A stretch of 64,000 nt of DNA from Phycisphaeraceae bacterium (GTDB taxonomy: Bacteria; Planctomycetota; Phycisphaerae; Phycisphaerales; Phycisphaeraceae), in contig JANQFR010000025.1 in NCBI GenBank assembly GCA_028277745.1, positions 1-64,000 of the forward strand, in the 5' to 3' direction. Both the position numbers and the translations under genes were made by a program. Positions 42,673-51,872 of the stretch are shown in pieces. How positions within the stretch are numbered: the first letter of the stretch is position 1; the number at the start of each line of letters is the position of its first letter. The notes under the pieces are model-generated. The model was not told the origin of the DNA. It did no database searches and saw only the letters and a program-made list of their open reading frames with translations.

Positions 42673-43611
42673 ATGCGACAACCGATATGGGTTCGGGGGC
42701 GTGTGCCAAACGGCTACTGGTCGACGCGGGCCAACCGCGCGCGCTACATGGTGTGGCTTGGCAAGCGGCTGGGCTTCGCCAAGCGCACTGACTGGTACCG
42801 GCTGACCCGCCAGGACTTTCTCGATCATTACGGCGGAGGCCTGCTCGCCACCGTGTACGGCCACTCGCCGCTGGCCGCGCTGCGCGATTATGCGCCGCGC
42901 TACGACTGGAAGCCGTGGCTGCTCACCAAGACGCCTCAGGGCTTCTGGGCCGACCCCGCCAACCGGCGCCTGTACATGCGCTGGCTCGGCCAACAACTGG
43001 GCTTCAAAAAGCCCCGCGACTGGTACGCGCTGCGCAAACATCACTTCGTCAAGCACCGCGGCGAAGGCATGCTCGCCAACTACTGCCGCAACTCGCCGAT
43101 CGACGCGGTCAAGGAGCACCTGCCCCGCACGAAGTGGAAGGAATGGCTCTTCCATGAAGCGCCGCAAGGCTTCTGGCGCGATGCGGAGAACCGCCACCGT
43201 TACATGACCTGGCTCAAAGGCCGGCTGCGGGTCCGCGATCCCGAAGACTGGTACCGCGTCACCCGCGCCCACTTCACCCGATACCGCGGCGCCACGCTGC
43301 TGCAGAACGGCTACTCGCCGCTCACGCTGCTGCGCGAGCACCTGCCGGATCACGACTGGCAGCCCTGGCGGTTCGGGCGGGCGCCCAACGGCTACTGGCG
43401 CAACCGGCATAACCGCCACCGGTTCATGGCCTGGCTGGGCGACACGTTCGACTTCAACCACCGCGACGACTGGCGCAACCTGTCGCGTGAAGACATCCGC
43501 GACGCCGGGGGCGGCACGCTGCTGACCCACCATTACGGCAACTCGTTGAGCCGGTTCATCCGCGACGCCCACCGCGTGCACGAACCCCCGCCCACCCGCC
43601 GCGCGGCGTAA
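42673..43611 (+). CDS. protein of four tandem ~75-residue W/Y-rich repeats
   Basis: A 312-residue protein made almost wholly of four repeats (residues ~12-83, 88-159, 164-233, 238-300). Each follows P-x-G-[YF]-W-x5-NR-x-R-[YF]-M-x-WL, then LGF-x4-DWY-x-L, a G-x-x-L-L turn and SP-x-x-A-L-x6-P-x3-W-x-x-W. The same type of repeat, with conserved DWY and GG..LL, is known to me from green-algal and giant-virus proteins; that link is recollection, not a search. The protein is basic and soluble, suggesting nucleic-acid or protein binding. It is monocistronic, ending in a family-A-like palindrome. Confidence 0.8.
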   Translation: MRQPIWVRGRVPNGYWSTRANRARYMVWLGKRLGFAKRTDWYRLTRQDFLDHYGGGLLATVYGHSPLAALRDYAPRYDWKPWLLTKTPQGFWADPANRRLYMRWLGQQLGFKKPRDWYALRKHHFVKHRGEGMLANYCRNSPIDAVKEHLPRTKWKEWLFHEAPQGFWRDAENRHRYMTWLKGRLRVRDPEDWYRVTRAHFTRYRGATLLQNGYSPLTLLREHLPDHDWQPWRFGRAPNGYWRNRHNRHRFMAWLGDTFDFNHRDDWRNLSREDIRDAGGGTLLTHHYGNSLSRFIRDAHRVHEPPPTRRAA

Positions 43612-43642
43612 TGCGGGTCTGCTCGATCGGCCTCGCTTTTGC

Positions 43643-43672
43643 GAAGCCCGGGGACCCCAGTCCCCGGGCTTC
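43643..43672 (+). terminator. palindrome family A variant, after the repeat protein
   Basis: GAAGCCCGGGGAC-CCCA-GTCCCCGGGCTTC: the arms are those of family A but the core is CCCA instead of ATTGCAAT. It lies 31 bases past the stop codon. Confidence 0.7.
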
Positions 43673-43789
43673 AGTGATGTGACGCAATCGAGTTCTCGAC
43701 TCAATCATGTATTGCGTGCCGCCGGGGTTGTTGCTATTCTTATTAGTCCAGAATTGTGTATGTATCTGCCTTGAAATTCCGAGGACCAT

Positions 43790-44608
43790 ATGAAAGCGAT
43801 TTCCAGAGATATCCCAGCCACGGCGGCTATCACTCTGTCACTCACGGTTGGAAGCGTGCTCACTCCAGTGGCGTCCGCAAAAATCCTACTCGATGATTTC
43901 ACGCAGACCAGCGCCTCTAATCCGTTTCCAGTGACCGAACAGGCCCAATCCCCGGCACAGTTGGGTGGCGTCGAGAATCCGTTTGGCGCCGTGGTTCGTT
44001 TCGCGAACTTCGGCCCGATCCTGTCGACCGAGCAGGTCCTCAGCGGCAATTTTTCGGGGAGCCAGACCCTCTCTCTCGATACGACCGCCGGACGCTTCAC
44101 CAGCACTTCCATTGGCGACGGCGCGCCGTTTCTCCTGCTCGGGTGGGTTGCGTTGGGCAACAGCAACAACACGCGACTCAACCTCGATGTGACAGGCGAG
44201 CAAGGCGTGCTCATCCGTTACAGCACGAACGCCGACGTGAACGCAAGTCTCGTCCTTAGTAATATCAATGACAACGATCACACCGACATCGTCGCAGGCA
44301 ACGAAACGGAGATCGTATTCGATGATGCGGCCAACAGCATCTTTATCCCGTTCACTGATTTCAATATTGAACTCACCGAACTGGACCTGAGTTCCCCGGT
44401 GTTCCCCCTGCCACGCATCACGCTGCCGGGCGTCGATCTGACCAGCGTCGACACGTTTGCATTGCTGATCAACCCCATCCAAGACGCCACCGTTCCTGAA
44501 GGCCTTGTTTTCTCGGTCGATGAAGTAGCTTTTGTCCCTGAACCGGGATCGATGGCGCTCCTCGCACTGCTCAGCGGCGGCCTGCTGCGGCGGGGCCGGC
44601 GTCTCTAA
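43790..44608 (+). CDS. PEP-CTERM-anchored exported protein
   Basis: A 272-residue protein. N-terminal signal peptide (AITLSLTVGSVLTPVASA), a beta-rich Asn/Asp-rich body (LSGNFSGSQTLSLDTTAGRF, then VLSNINDNDHTDIVAGNETE) and C-terminal PEP-CTERM signal VPEPGSMALLALLSGGLLRR followed by GRRL. AGGA precedes the ATG by five to six bases. Base composition is less GC-rich than neighbours, common for surface proteins of this class. No exosortase is in the window. Binding partners are not indicated. Confidence 0.88.
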   Translation: MKAISRDIPATAAITLSLTVGSVLTPVASAKILLDDFTQTSASNPFPVTEQAQSPAQLGGVENPFGAVVRFANFGPILSTEQVLSGNFSGSQTLSLDTTAGRFTSTSIGDGAPFLLLGWVALGNSNNTRLNLDVTGEQGVLIRYSTNADVNASLVLSNINDNDHTDIVAGNETEIVFDDAANSIFIPFTDFNIELTELDLSSPVFPLPRITLPGVDLTSVDTFALLINPIQDATVPEGLVFSVDEVAFVPEPGSMALLALLSGGLLRRGRRL

Positions 44609-44721
44609 AAACGATCCATTTTGAGTTCATCGCTTCGACTATTTCACCTCGGAACTTGCAGCGGATGAACGTGGGGCAGGCCCCGTTGCGAAATCGGTCG
44701 AAAACCGACACGTTCCACCGC

Positions 44722-46011
44722 TTACGGCAACGCGGCCTCGGCCGGGCGAACTTGACGCGGCGCGACCGGCGTCTTGTCCTGCGACAGGCGCTGCAGCGCG
44801 TACAGCAGGTCGCCGGCGGTATGGAACAACGTCCCCCCCTCGGGCCGCAGCACGTCGCGCCGCAGGCGCAGCATGAGCGACTCCTGCTCGTCGCTGTCGA
44901 ACCCGCGCACCAGCCCGCGGAACTCGTCGTGGCGGTGCGGCCGGGTCATCTGCAACGCGAGGTAAAACAGGTCCACCGCCGGTTCCAGACGCTCATAACA
45001 CTGATCGAAGACCGGCGAGGTCACGCGGCCGAGGCCTTGGAGCTTCTTGAGGTCGCGTCGGATCTGCGACGCCGAGAGCATCTCATGAAACAGCGTCTCG
45101 AGCATCTTGCTCCGCGCAATGTCCTCGTCGATCCGCACGGCCGAGCCGAAGTCGACCAGCCCCACGCCCGTGGGCGTCACCACGAAATTGTCCAGCCGCA
45201 GGTCGAGGTGGACCACGCGCGCCGACTCGTGCACGGCCTGAAGCAGCGCCGCGGCCTGCCGGCCGAACTCGACGGGCCCGATCGGCTCGCCGCCCTGGCG
45301 CATCCAGTTGAGCCGCATGGCCCGGACCAGCCCGCGGTCATCGCGGTGCAGCGACAACACCCGCGGCACGCGGTCGCGCATCGCGGCGGGCAGGTCCCGA
45401 TGCACGATCTTCAGGAACGCCGCCTCGCGGGTCAGGAAGATCGGGAACACGTGATCCACCAGCTTCCGGGCCATCTGTCGGGCCGACGTTTCGCCGCGCT
45501 CGGGCGCCATCCGGAGCAGGCGCCGGGCGGTTTCCTCCAGCTCCGGCACGCGCTTGAGCACCACGTACCCGCCGCCCTCGACGCGCGACAGCCGCACGTC
45601 GAACGAGTGACGCGTGGTCAGTTGCTCCGGCCGGTCCAGCAGCACCTTGCGGGCGACGAACCACGATGCGCCGCGGCGGACCCAACGCCGGGCGCCGGCG
45701 ACCGGGCCGAGTTCGAGGTCGAACTCCGGCCGCTGGGCGTATGCCTGCGCCAGTTGCGCCAGCTCGCCGCGCTGGCGTGAGACGTAAACCAGTTGTCCGC
45801 CCCACCGCAGCCGATCGAACACCGGGTCGGGCGCAGCGTTCGCGGGCGTCGACGCGAGGAGGATGTCCGCGACCCCGTCGCGTTCAAAAGCGTCGAGCGA
45901 GCGCTGCAGACGCTGGAGGGCGTCGTCGCTGGCGGCCACGGTTTCAACGATCCGCCGCACGTCACGCGGCAGTTTTTTGAGATCAGGCGGGCTGAGCGGT
46001 CGGGATCGCAT
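44722..46011 (-). CDS. kinase-fold protein of an unnamed family (paralogue 2)
   Basis: A 429-residue protein, paralogue of the 16194-17663 product. Shared features include RLRWGGxxVYV near residues 67-77, FLTREAAFLKI (Lys201), RDLP....RVPR, MxLNWxRxGGEP, the catalytic loop VVHLDLRLDN (His268, Asp270, Asn275) and VDFGSAVRI (Asp287). The N-terminal extension is shorter. Start: ATG 46011 (TTG 46014 precedes it). The kinase-like active site is complete, but the glycine-rich loop is not recognisable. It stands alone between a PEP-CTERM gene and the Wzc-like gene. The two-copy presence in 64 kb suggests a family with a defined role in this lineage. Confidence 0.75.
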   Translation of the reverse strand: MRSRPLSPPDLKKLPRDVRRIVETVAASDDALQRLQRSLDAFERDGVADILLASTPANAAPDPVFDRLRWGGQLVYVSRQRGELAQLAQAYAQRPEFDLELGPVAGARRWVRRGASWFVARKVLLDRPEQLTTRHSFDVRLSRVEGGGYVVLKRVPELEETARRLLRMAPERGETSARQMARKLVDHVFPIFLTREAAFLKIVHRDLPAAMRDRVPRVLSLHRDDRGLVRAMRLNWMRQGGEPIGPVEFGRQAAALLQAVHESARVVHLDLRLDNFVVTPTGVGLVDFGSAVRIDEDIARSKMLETLFHEMLSASQIRRDLKKLQGLGRVTSPVFDQCYERLEPAVDLFYLALQMTRPHRHDEFRGLVRGFDSDEQESLMLRLRRDVLRPEGGTLFHTAGDLLYALQRLSQDKTPVAPRQVRPAEAALP

Positions 46012-46167
46012 CAAGACTCTACTGTAACGATACGCCTGCCCAGCCCCAAAGGTCGAGTCAGGCGGGGGGGACGGGGTCGTGAAGCGAGTAAAGAGTCGGT
46101 TATCCGGACCTTCGGCCGCCTGCGGCGTCCTCAGGACGGGCTTCGTGGCGCCAGAGGGGCTCTTGGA

Positions 46168-48786
46168 TCAGCCGGAGGCGGCGGGCGGGCGGGCGTCCGG
46201 GTCGTCTGACGAACCCGCCTTGGCGGCGGCCTGGTCGAGGAACGCGTCGAGCGCCTCGTCCATGAGCCGGGCCCCGTCGTCGGCCGCGGGCGACGGCTCC
46301 TGGCCGGTGTCCGGTTCGTTGCGGCGGGCCAGCAGGATGGTTTCGTCGATCAGCTGATCCAGCGTGTCCTGCAGCACCTCGTGCGACCTTACGTCCGGCT
46401 GCGGGACCGATTCGGAAGGGGCGGCGGACGGCGGGGGAGGGGGAGGAGCCGGCTCATCGGGCGGATCGGGCGAGGAGGACGGGGGGTCCATCGCCAGCAT
46501 GGCCTCGGGCTCGTCCGCCGCGGGGGGCTGCTCGGCGGGGGCGGGCGGATCGACGTTGGCCAACGGCGAGGGCGGGCGTTTGATGCGCAGCATCGGCTCG
46601 GGGCGCGCCCCGGGCCCGACGCCGGACTGGGCCTCGATCGCGGCGGCGAAGATGCCCGAGCCCGTGCCCACCAGCCCCGGTCGGTCGACCTTCCCGCCGT
46701 GCACCGGCGCGCTCACGGTCAGGCCGCGCTGGTCGGCGCGGTTGAACACGGCGCCGACGACCTTGGCGCCGACGGCGCGCAACCGGCCGATCGCCTGATC
46801 GAAGACGCTCTGCTTCTCGCCCTGGGGCAGGACCATGACCACGCCGTCGGCGGCGCCGGCGGCGATCATGGCCTCGACGCTGCCCAGGGCCGGGCCGGTG
46901 TCGAGCAGGACCACGCCGAACGCCTCGGCCGACGCGTCGATCAGGCGGCGCAGCAGGGGGCTGGACAGGCGGCCGATGTCGTCGGGCCGGGCGCCGATCG
47001 CCGGCAGGACGCTCAGGCCTTTGAGGCGGGTGGGGACGACGCAGGTCGCCAGGTCGGCGCCGTCCATGAGCGCGATCAGGCCGCCGACCTCGCGTCCGCC
47101 GGTGAGCAACGGGTCGGTGTCGTCCTCATCGAGGTAGTGCAGTTCGAGCAAGGCGGCGTCGAGGGATCGCGCGCCGCGGCCGCCGTCGCGTTGCCGGCCG
47201 GAGAGGTCGCAATCGACGACGAGAGTGGGCGTCCCCGAGAGGGCCAACGACGAGGCGAGGCCGACGGTGACGCTGGTGCGTCCGGCGCCGCGCTGGGCGC
47301 TGGTGACGGCGAAGGCGCGCAGGCCGTCGCGCTGCGCGCTCAACTGCAGCAGCGCGCGCGCCTCATGGACCGACAGCGCGGTCAACGCGGCGTCGGAGGT
47401 GCGCTCGTCGACCTCCGGCACGGCGCCGAGCAAAGGCGAGCCGACATCTTCGAGCAGCCGGCGGTCGGGGCGGCGCAGCTTGCGGTCCGCGGCGGCCAGG
47501 AGCATCGCCAGGGCGCACGCCCCCGCCAGCCCGATCGCCCCGCCGATGCCGGCGCGCATCGGGCGCGGGTCGATAAACGGCGGCGCCTCGGCGCGCCCGG
47601 CGTCCATCACCACCGCACGCCCGGGCGCGGGCGACGTGCTGAGCACGTGCCGCAGCCGCAGCGTGACCATCTCGATCTCCCGCCGGACCATGTCGGCTTC
47701 CAGCAGCACGTCGCCGCGGCGGCGCTGCTCCTCGGCCAGCCGGGAAAGCGATCGGCGGGTCTGGCCGCGTTGCGACTCGAGGGTCTTGATCAACTGGTCC
47801 AGCTGTCCGCGCGTCAACGCCACGCTCGCCCGACCGGCCAGGCCTTCCAGTTCGAGCGACACCACCGGCTCGCGCTGGGCCTGGGCCAGTTGCCAGTCGA
47901 CCAGTTGCTGCTCGAGCATCAGCGCGGCGAGGGTCGACGAGGGCAGCTTGCCGGCCGCGTTGGCGAAGGATGATTCCAAGGCCAGCAGGCTCCGGCGCTG
48001 CTCGAGATCCTCGCGCGTGGGGCGCACGGACAGGAACGGCGGAGGCTCGGCGTCGGGCGGGGGGAAGCTGGCGGCGGCGGTCTGGGCCTGCTGGACCTGG
48101 GCCTCGAGGGTGCGGAGGCGCTCGGCCTCATCGGTGTAAGCGCGTTGGAGCGTGCGGCCGGCGGAGGCCCGGTCCATGCCGGCGGCTTTCTGTTCGAGCC
48201 GGGCCAGCCGGGCCTCGAGCGTGGCCCGCTGGTCGAGCATGACCGCGGCCCGCTGGGTGCGGGCGTCCTGCTCGCGGAACAGGGGCGTGGTGAGGTACGC
48301 CGCGATCACGCGCGCCGCGGACTCGGCGGCGGCGTCGGGGTCGGGGGCCAGGGCCGCGACCTCGATCCGGGTGCGCGACGCGGCCGCGCGGTCGGCGCGG
48401 GCGCCTTCCGCCTCCGCCAGCGCCGCGAGAACGCCCGTATGCCGCTCGACCAGCGCCTCGAACAGCGGCAAACGCCAAGACCCGTCCTCGATTGGCTCGG
48501 ACGGAACGGCATCGGGGTCGGCGTCGGGGAGGTCGTTCAGGGCCGGCGCGAGGGGCTCGACCTCGACCACGGCCACGCCGCGGTAGATCGGCTGGCCGGT
48601 GAACCAGCCCGCCGCGCCCCCGCCCGCGAGCCCCGCCAACCCCGCAAGCACGATCCAGCGATACCGGCCGCGCCAACGGCGGTGGAGCCGACGGCGCAGG
48701 CCGACCCGTTTCTCCGGCGGCCCGCCCCGTGGCCGGTCCGTCGGTGCTGTCTTCTCCTCCTGATCTGGCCGATCCGTTCGCAACAC
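46168..48786 (-). CDS. Wzc-like polysaccharide co-polymerase/BY-kinase-like protein with degenerate Walker A
   Basis: An 872-residue protein with two membrane helices (~43-62 and ~412-432) enclosing a long coiled-coil/Wzz-type region (~170-400), followed by a ParA/MinD-type ATPase domain. In that domain Walker A is AQRGAGRTSVT (497-507), with Arg503 where BY-kinases have Lys; Walker A' is LVVDCDLSG. The C-terminal ~170 residues are Pro/Ala/Asp-rich without a clear tyrosine cluster. It probably regulates export or chain length of a surface polysaccharide; the Arg suggests weak or absent kinase activity. GTG 48786 (or TTG 48783) is the start. No glycosyltransferase cluster is adjacent. Confidence 0.8.
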   Translation of the reverse strand: MLRTDRPDQEEKTAPTDRPRGGPPEKRVGLRRRLHRRWRGRYRWIVLAGLAGLAGGGAAGWFTGQPIYRGVAVVEVEPLAPALNDLPDADPDAVPSEPIEDGSWRLPLFEALVERHTGVLAALAEAEGARADRAAASRTRIEVAALAPDPDAAAESAARVIAAYLTTPLFREQDARTQRAAVMLDQRATLEARLARLEQKAAGMDRASAGRTLQRAYTDEAERLRTLEAQVQQAQTAAASFPPPDAEPPPFLSVRPTREDLEQRRSLLALESSFANAAGKLPSSTLAALMLEQQLVDWQLAQAQREPVVSLELEGLAGRASVALTRGQLDQLIKTLESQRGQTRRSLSRLAEEQRRRGDVLLEADMVRREIEMVTLRLRHVLSTSPAPGRAVVMDAGRAEAPPFIDPRPMRAGIGGAIGLAGACALAMLLAAADRKLRRPDRRLLEDVGSPLLGAVPEVDERTSDAALTALSVHEARALLQLSAQRDGLRAFAVTSAQRGAGRTSVTVGLASSLALSGTPTLVVDCDLSGRQRDGGRGARSLDAALLELHYLDEDDTDPLLTGGREVGGLIALMDGADLATCVVPTRLKGLSVLPAIGARPDDIGRLSSPLLRRLIDASAEAFGVVLLDTGPALGSVEAMIAAGAADGVVMVLPQGEKQSVFDQAIGRLRAVGAKVVGAVFNRADQRGLTVSAPVHGGKVDRPGLVGTGSGIFAAAIEAQSGVGPGARPEPMLRIKRPPSPLANVDPPAPAEQPPAADEPEAMLAMDPPSSSPDPPDEPAPPPPPPSAAPSESVPQPDVRSHEVLQDTLDQLIDETILLARRNEPDTGQEPSPAADDGARLMDEALDAFLDQAAAKAGSSDDPDARPPAASG

Positions 48787-49045
48787 ACGGCTCCGGCCCC
48801 CAGTTTCAGACGACCCTCTTGCGCGCCTCGCCGACTCGACGATTCCCCAAGACTCTTCAAACTCTAACGCCCCGGCGGCGATGCGCCAACGGGCAATCGG
48901 GGCGGATACAGACGCGACCGCGCGCGGCTGACCTCCCGCTCAATCTAATTAAACGGGAGAAGGGGTCTCGATCGTTCTAGGTAGATTAACCTGTTGGCGT
49001 TATGCTGTGAGGATCGATTCCGGTCAGCTTTCCGAGGATGCCAAT

Positions 49046-50623
49046 ATGACTGAGCGACAGGGCTGGGTGATACTGCTCTCGCTGCTGGGGGCGACGATCG
49101 TCGGGGCGGTCGCGTTCATGATCTATCTCGTCCAGACCCAGGGCGTCGAGCAGCTGATGCCGACCGCGGTCCGGCAGATGGCTCAGCCGGCTTACCGGGG
49201 CATGAACGTCGGCGTGAACCCGACCACGCTGGTGATGCGCGAAGCGCCCGACCCGGCCGACCCGCACGACGTGCGCGACATCGCCCAGGCGATGAACGGC
49301 CCGGCGGCGCCCGCGTTCAACACCCAGTTCCACCCGGGCCAGGCCTCCCCCGGCGCCGCGCGACCGGCAGTCACGACCCGCGCCGACGGCGTGATCGCCG
49401 TCCAGATGCCCAGCCGCAGCCCGCTGGCCACGCCCGTGGTTGATGACGGGCGGGTCTTTGTTTCCGCCGGGTTCAGCAGCACCGCCTTCCACGCCCTCGA
49501 CGCCGCCACCGGCCAGCCGCTCTGGTCCGCCGGGCTCAGCGACAACGGCCCGTCCGCCGCCGCGGTCGACGACGGGGTCTGCGTCCTCAACACCGAGTCC
49601 TGCACCGTCTTCGCCCTCGACGCCCGGTCCGGCAAGGCCCGGTGGGCCCACTACCTGGGCGACCCGCAGATGTCGCGCCCGGCCATCGGCGGCGGGCTGG
49701 CGTTCACCAGCTACCCCGCGCCCGGCGGGCTGGCGGTCAACTTTTCGCACGACATCGCCCAGGACGACCAGCGCATGGTCGGCACCCACGTCGTCGCGGC
49801 CTTCGACCTCCACAGCGGGGCGCTGCGGTGGCAACGCTGGATCGACGGCGACATCATGACCGAGCCGGTTTACCACGACGGCGCCCTGCACCTGGCCACG
49901 TTCTCCGGGACGCTCTACCGGTTCGACGCGCAGAGCGGCGACATCCTCGCCGCCCGCGCCAACCGCGCGACGTCCGCCCCCACGATCCACCAGGGCCAGA
50001 TTGTGTACACCGTGCGCGCCGACGACGCGGCCGACGGCGACGCGGTCGCCGAGGCGGTCGTGGCCGACGACCTGGCGACCGGCCGGCGGGTCCAGCGGTT
50101 CGCCGCCGCCGCCGCGCCGCAGATCGACGCCGACGTGCAGCGCCACACGGGCTATTTCAAGACCGGCCGCCAGCTCGACGCGGGCAACGGCTTCGGCGAC
50201 GGGGCCCCGCCCGCCTCCAACGCCGAGCTGGCCCTGGCCAACATCGGGCTCAACTCGGTCTCGGCGCTGCAGGCCTTCGAGGGCTCGCGCCCCGCCGCCG
50301 CGGGCGACCGGCTCTACGCCACGCGCGGCGACCGGGTCGAGTGCCTCGACACGCAGAGCGGCCAGACCCTCTGGACGTTCCCGCTCGAAGGCGACCTCGA
50401 ATCCGCCGGCGGGTCCCTCGGCACGCCGCCCCTGCTGGTCAACGGCCAAGTCCTGGTCGCGACCCTCAGCGGCAAGCTGCTGCTGCTCGACGCCGACACC
50501 GGCCGGCTCGATACGTCCTACGACCTCCACGCCCCGGTCCGCTCCAGGCCCGCCGCCACCGCCACCCACGCCTACGTCCCGACCGAGACGGGACAGCTGC
50601 TGATCGTCGCGATGGAACGCTAA
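49046..50623 (+). CDS. membrane-anchored PQQ-like beta-propeller protein (BamB-like)
   Basis: A 525-residue protein with an N-terminal membrane helix (VILLSLLGATIVGAVAFMIY, residues ~7-27). The propeller has repeated AxDAxTGxxLW motifs: FHALDAATGQPLW, VFALDARSGKARW, VAAFDLHSGALRW, LYRFDAQSGDIL, VECLDTQSGQTLW and LLLLDADTGRL. Such PQQ-like repeat proteins without enzyme residues act as scaffolds or binding proteins; BamB is one example. GAGG lies eight bases before the ATG. The neighbouring DNA contains no bam genes, so an outer-membrane assembly role is only one option. Confidence 0.85.
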   Translation: MTERQGWVILLSLLGATIVGAVAFMIYLVQTQGVEQLMPTAVRQMAQPAYRGMNVGVNPTTLVMREAPDPADPHDVRDIAQAMNGPAAPAFNTQFHPGQASPGAARPAVTTRADGVIAVQMPSRSPLATPVVDDGRVFVSAGFSSTAFHALDAATGQPLWSAGLSDNGPSAAAVDDGVCVLNTESCTVFALDARSGKARWAHYLGDPQMSRPAIGGGLAFTSYPAPGGLAVNFSHDIAQDDQRMVGTHVVAAFDLHSGALRWQRWIDGDIMTEPVYHDGALHLATFSGTLYRFDAQSGDILAARANRATSAPTIHQGQIVYTVRADDAADGDAVAEAVVADDLATGRRVQRFAAAAAPQIDADVQRHTGYFKTGRQLDAGNGFGDGAPPASNAELALANIGLNSVSALQAFEGSRPAAAGDRLYATRGDRVECLDTQSGQTLWTFPLEGDLESAGGSLGTPPLLVNGQVLVATLSGKLLLLDADTGRLDTSYDLHAPVRSRPAATATHAYVPTETGQLLIVAMER

Positions 50624-50671
50624 GGCGACCTAGCTTAAGAAAAGACCCCAAAGGGGGGATGAGAAGCCGGC

Positions 50672-50735
50672 CCTGAGCGAAGCGAAGGTCCGGATGGGTT
50701 TCGCCGACTTGAGCCGGACCTTCGCTTCGCTCAGG
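50672..50735 (+). terminator. 22-base perfect inverted repeat after the PQQ-like gene
   Basis: The arms 50672-50693 and 50714-50735 begin CCTGAGCGAAGCGAAGGTCC and are perfectly complementary over 22 bases, with a 20-base loop. It lies 48 bases after the stop codon. There is no T-run, so it may be a dispersed repeat rather than a simple terminator. Confidence 0.7.
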
Positions 50736-50825
50736 ACCGACTTGGCCGTGAGAGTCGCGAGTCTCTATACTCTCCGATCCGGACGGATTTGACCTCCCCC
50801 CTGCTCCTCGAAAGGACACGTCGCC

Positions 50826-51809
50826 ATGAAGTCTCCGATCCGTGTTGCCGTCACCGGCGCCGCCGGCCAGATCGGTTATTCCCTGCTCTTCCGCATCGCC
50901 TCGGGCCAGATGTTCGGCGATGACCAGCCGGTCATCCTCCAGCTGATCGAGATCCCGGTCGACAAAGCGATGAAGGCGCTCGAGGGCGTCGCGATGGAGC
51001 TGGACGACTGCGCGTTTCCGCTGCTGCAGTCCATGGTGCTCACGTCCGACCCGGCGGTGGGCTTCAAGGACGTCAACTGGGCGCTGCTGGTCGGGTCCAA
51101 GCCCCGGGGCCCGGGCATGGAGCGGGCCGAGCTGCTCAAGGACAACGGCAAGATCTTTGTCGGCCAGGGCCAGGCCATCGACCGCAACGCCGCGGAGGAC
51201 TGCCGGGTGGTCGTCGTGGGCAACCCGGCCAACACCAACTGCATGATCGGCGCCAACCAGTGCAAGCGCCTGGACCCGACGCGGTGGACCGCGATGGTCC
51301 GCCTCGACCAGAACCGCGCCGCCGCCCAGCTCGCCAAGAAGGCGTCGGTCCAGGTCAAAGAGGTCGACAACATCTTCATCTTCGGCAACCACAGCCCGAC
51401 CATGTTCCCCGCCTTCGCCCACGCCACGATCAACAACCGCCCGGTCCCCGAGGTCATCGGCCACCACGACTGGCTCAAGGGCGAGTTCTGCGAAACCGTC
51501 GGCAAGCGGGGCGCGGCGATCATCGCGGCCCGCGGCCTCTCCTCCGCCGCCTCCGCCGCCAACGCCCTGGTCGACCACGTGCAGGACCTGCGCACCCCGG
51601 GCAAGATCCACTCCGTCGCGGTCCGGTCCGACGGGGCCTACGGCTTCGATGAAAACGTCTGGGCCGGCCTGCCGGTCAAGACCGCCGCGCCCGGCGATTA
51701 CGAGGTTGTCACCGGCATGGACATGGACGACTTCGCCCAGCAGAAGATCGCCACGACCAACGCCGAACTGGTCGGCGAACGCGACACGGTCAAAGAGATG
51801 CTCACGTAA
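50826..51809 (+). CDS. mdh: malate dehydrogenase (NAD-dependent)
   Basis: A 327-residue MDH of the type-2 (long) class, converting malate and oxaloacetate in the TCA cycle. NAD-binding [17 protein letters not shown] (near residues 9-25), the substrate arginines in [20 protein letters not shown] with catalytic Asp nearby, and FGNHSPTM with the catalytic His are in the expected order. AAAGGA precedes the ATG by nine bases. It is a single gene with a family-B palindrome 15 bases past the stop. Confidence 0.96.
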   Translation: MKSPIRVAVTGAAGQIGYSLLFRIASGQMFGDDQPVILQLIEIPVDKAMKALEGVAMELDDCAFPLLQSMVLTSDPAVGFKDVNWALLVGSKPRGPGMERAELLKDNGKIFVGQGQAIDRNAAEDCRVVVVGNPANTNCMIGANQCKRLDPTRWTAMVRLDQNRAAAQLAKKASVQVKEVDNIFIFGNHSPTMFPAFAHATINNRPVPEVIGHHDWLKGEFCETVGKRGAAIIAARGLSSAASAANALVDHVQDLRTPGKIHSVAVRSDGAYGFDENVWAGLPVKTAAPGDYEVVTGMDMDDFAQQKIATTNAELVGERDTVKEMLT

Positions 51810-51823
51810 TCGGCGCGGACGGC

Positions 51824-51853
51824 CGAAGCCCCGCATCCGCATGCGGGGCTTCG
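51824..51853. repeat. palindrome family B, copy 3
   Basis: CGAAGCCCCGCAT-CCGC-ATGCGGGGCTTCG, with thirteen-base arms, longer than the other copies. It lies between the convergent ends of mdh and the isomerase-like gene and can serve both as terminator. Confidence 0.8.
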
Positions 51854-51872
51854 GGGGCATCGCTTTCAATAT

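Noticed and set aside
42655-42690. GGTTCAATTCC, a T-loop-like sequence before the repeat protein
   Set aside because: No anticodon or acceptor stem is found around it.
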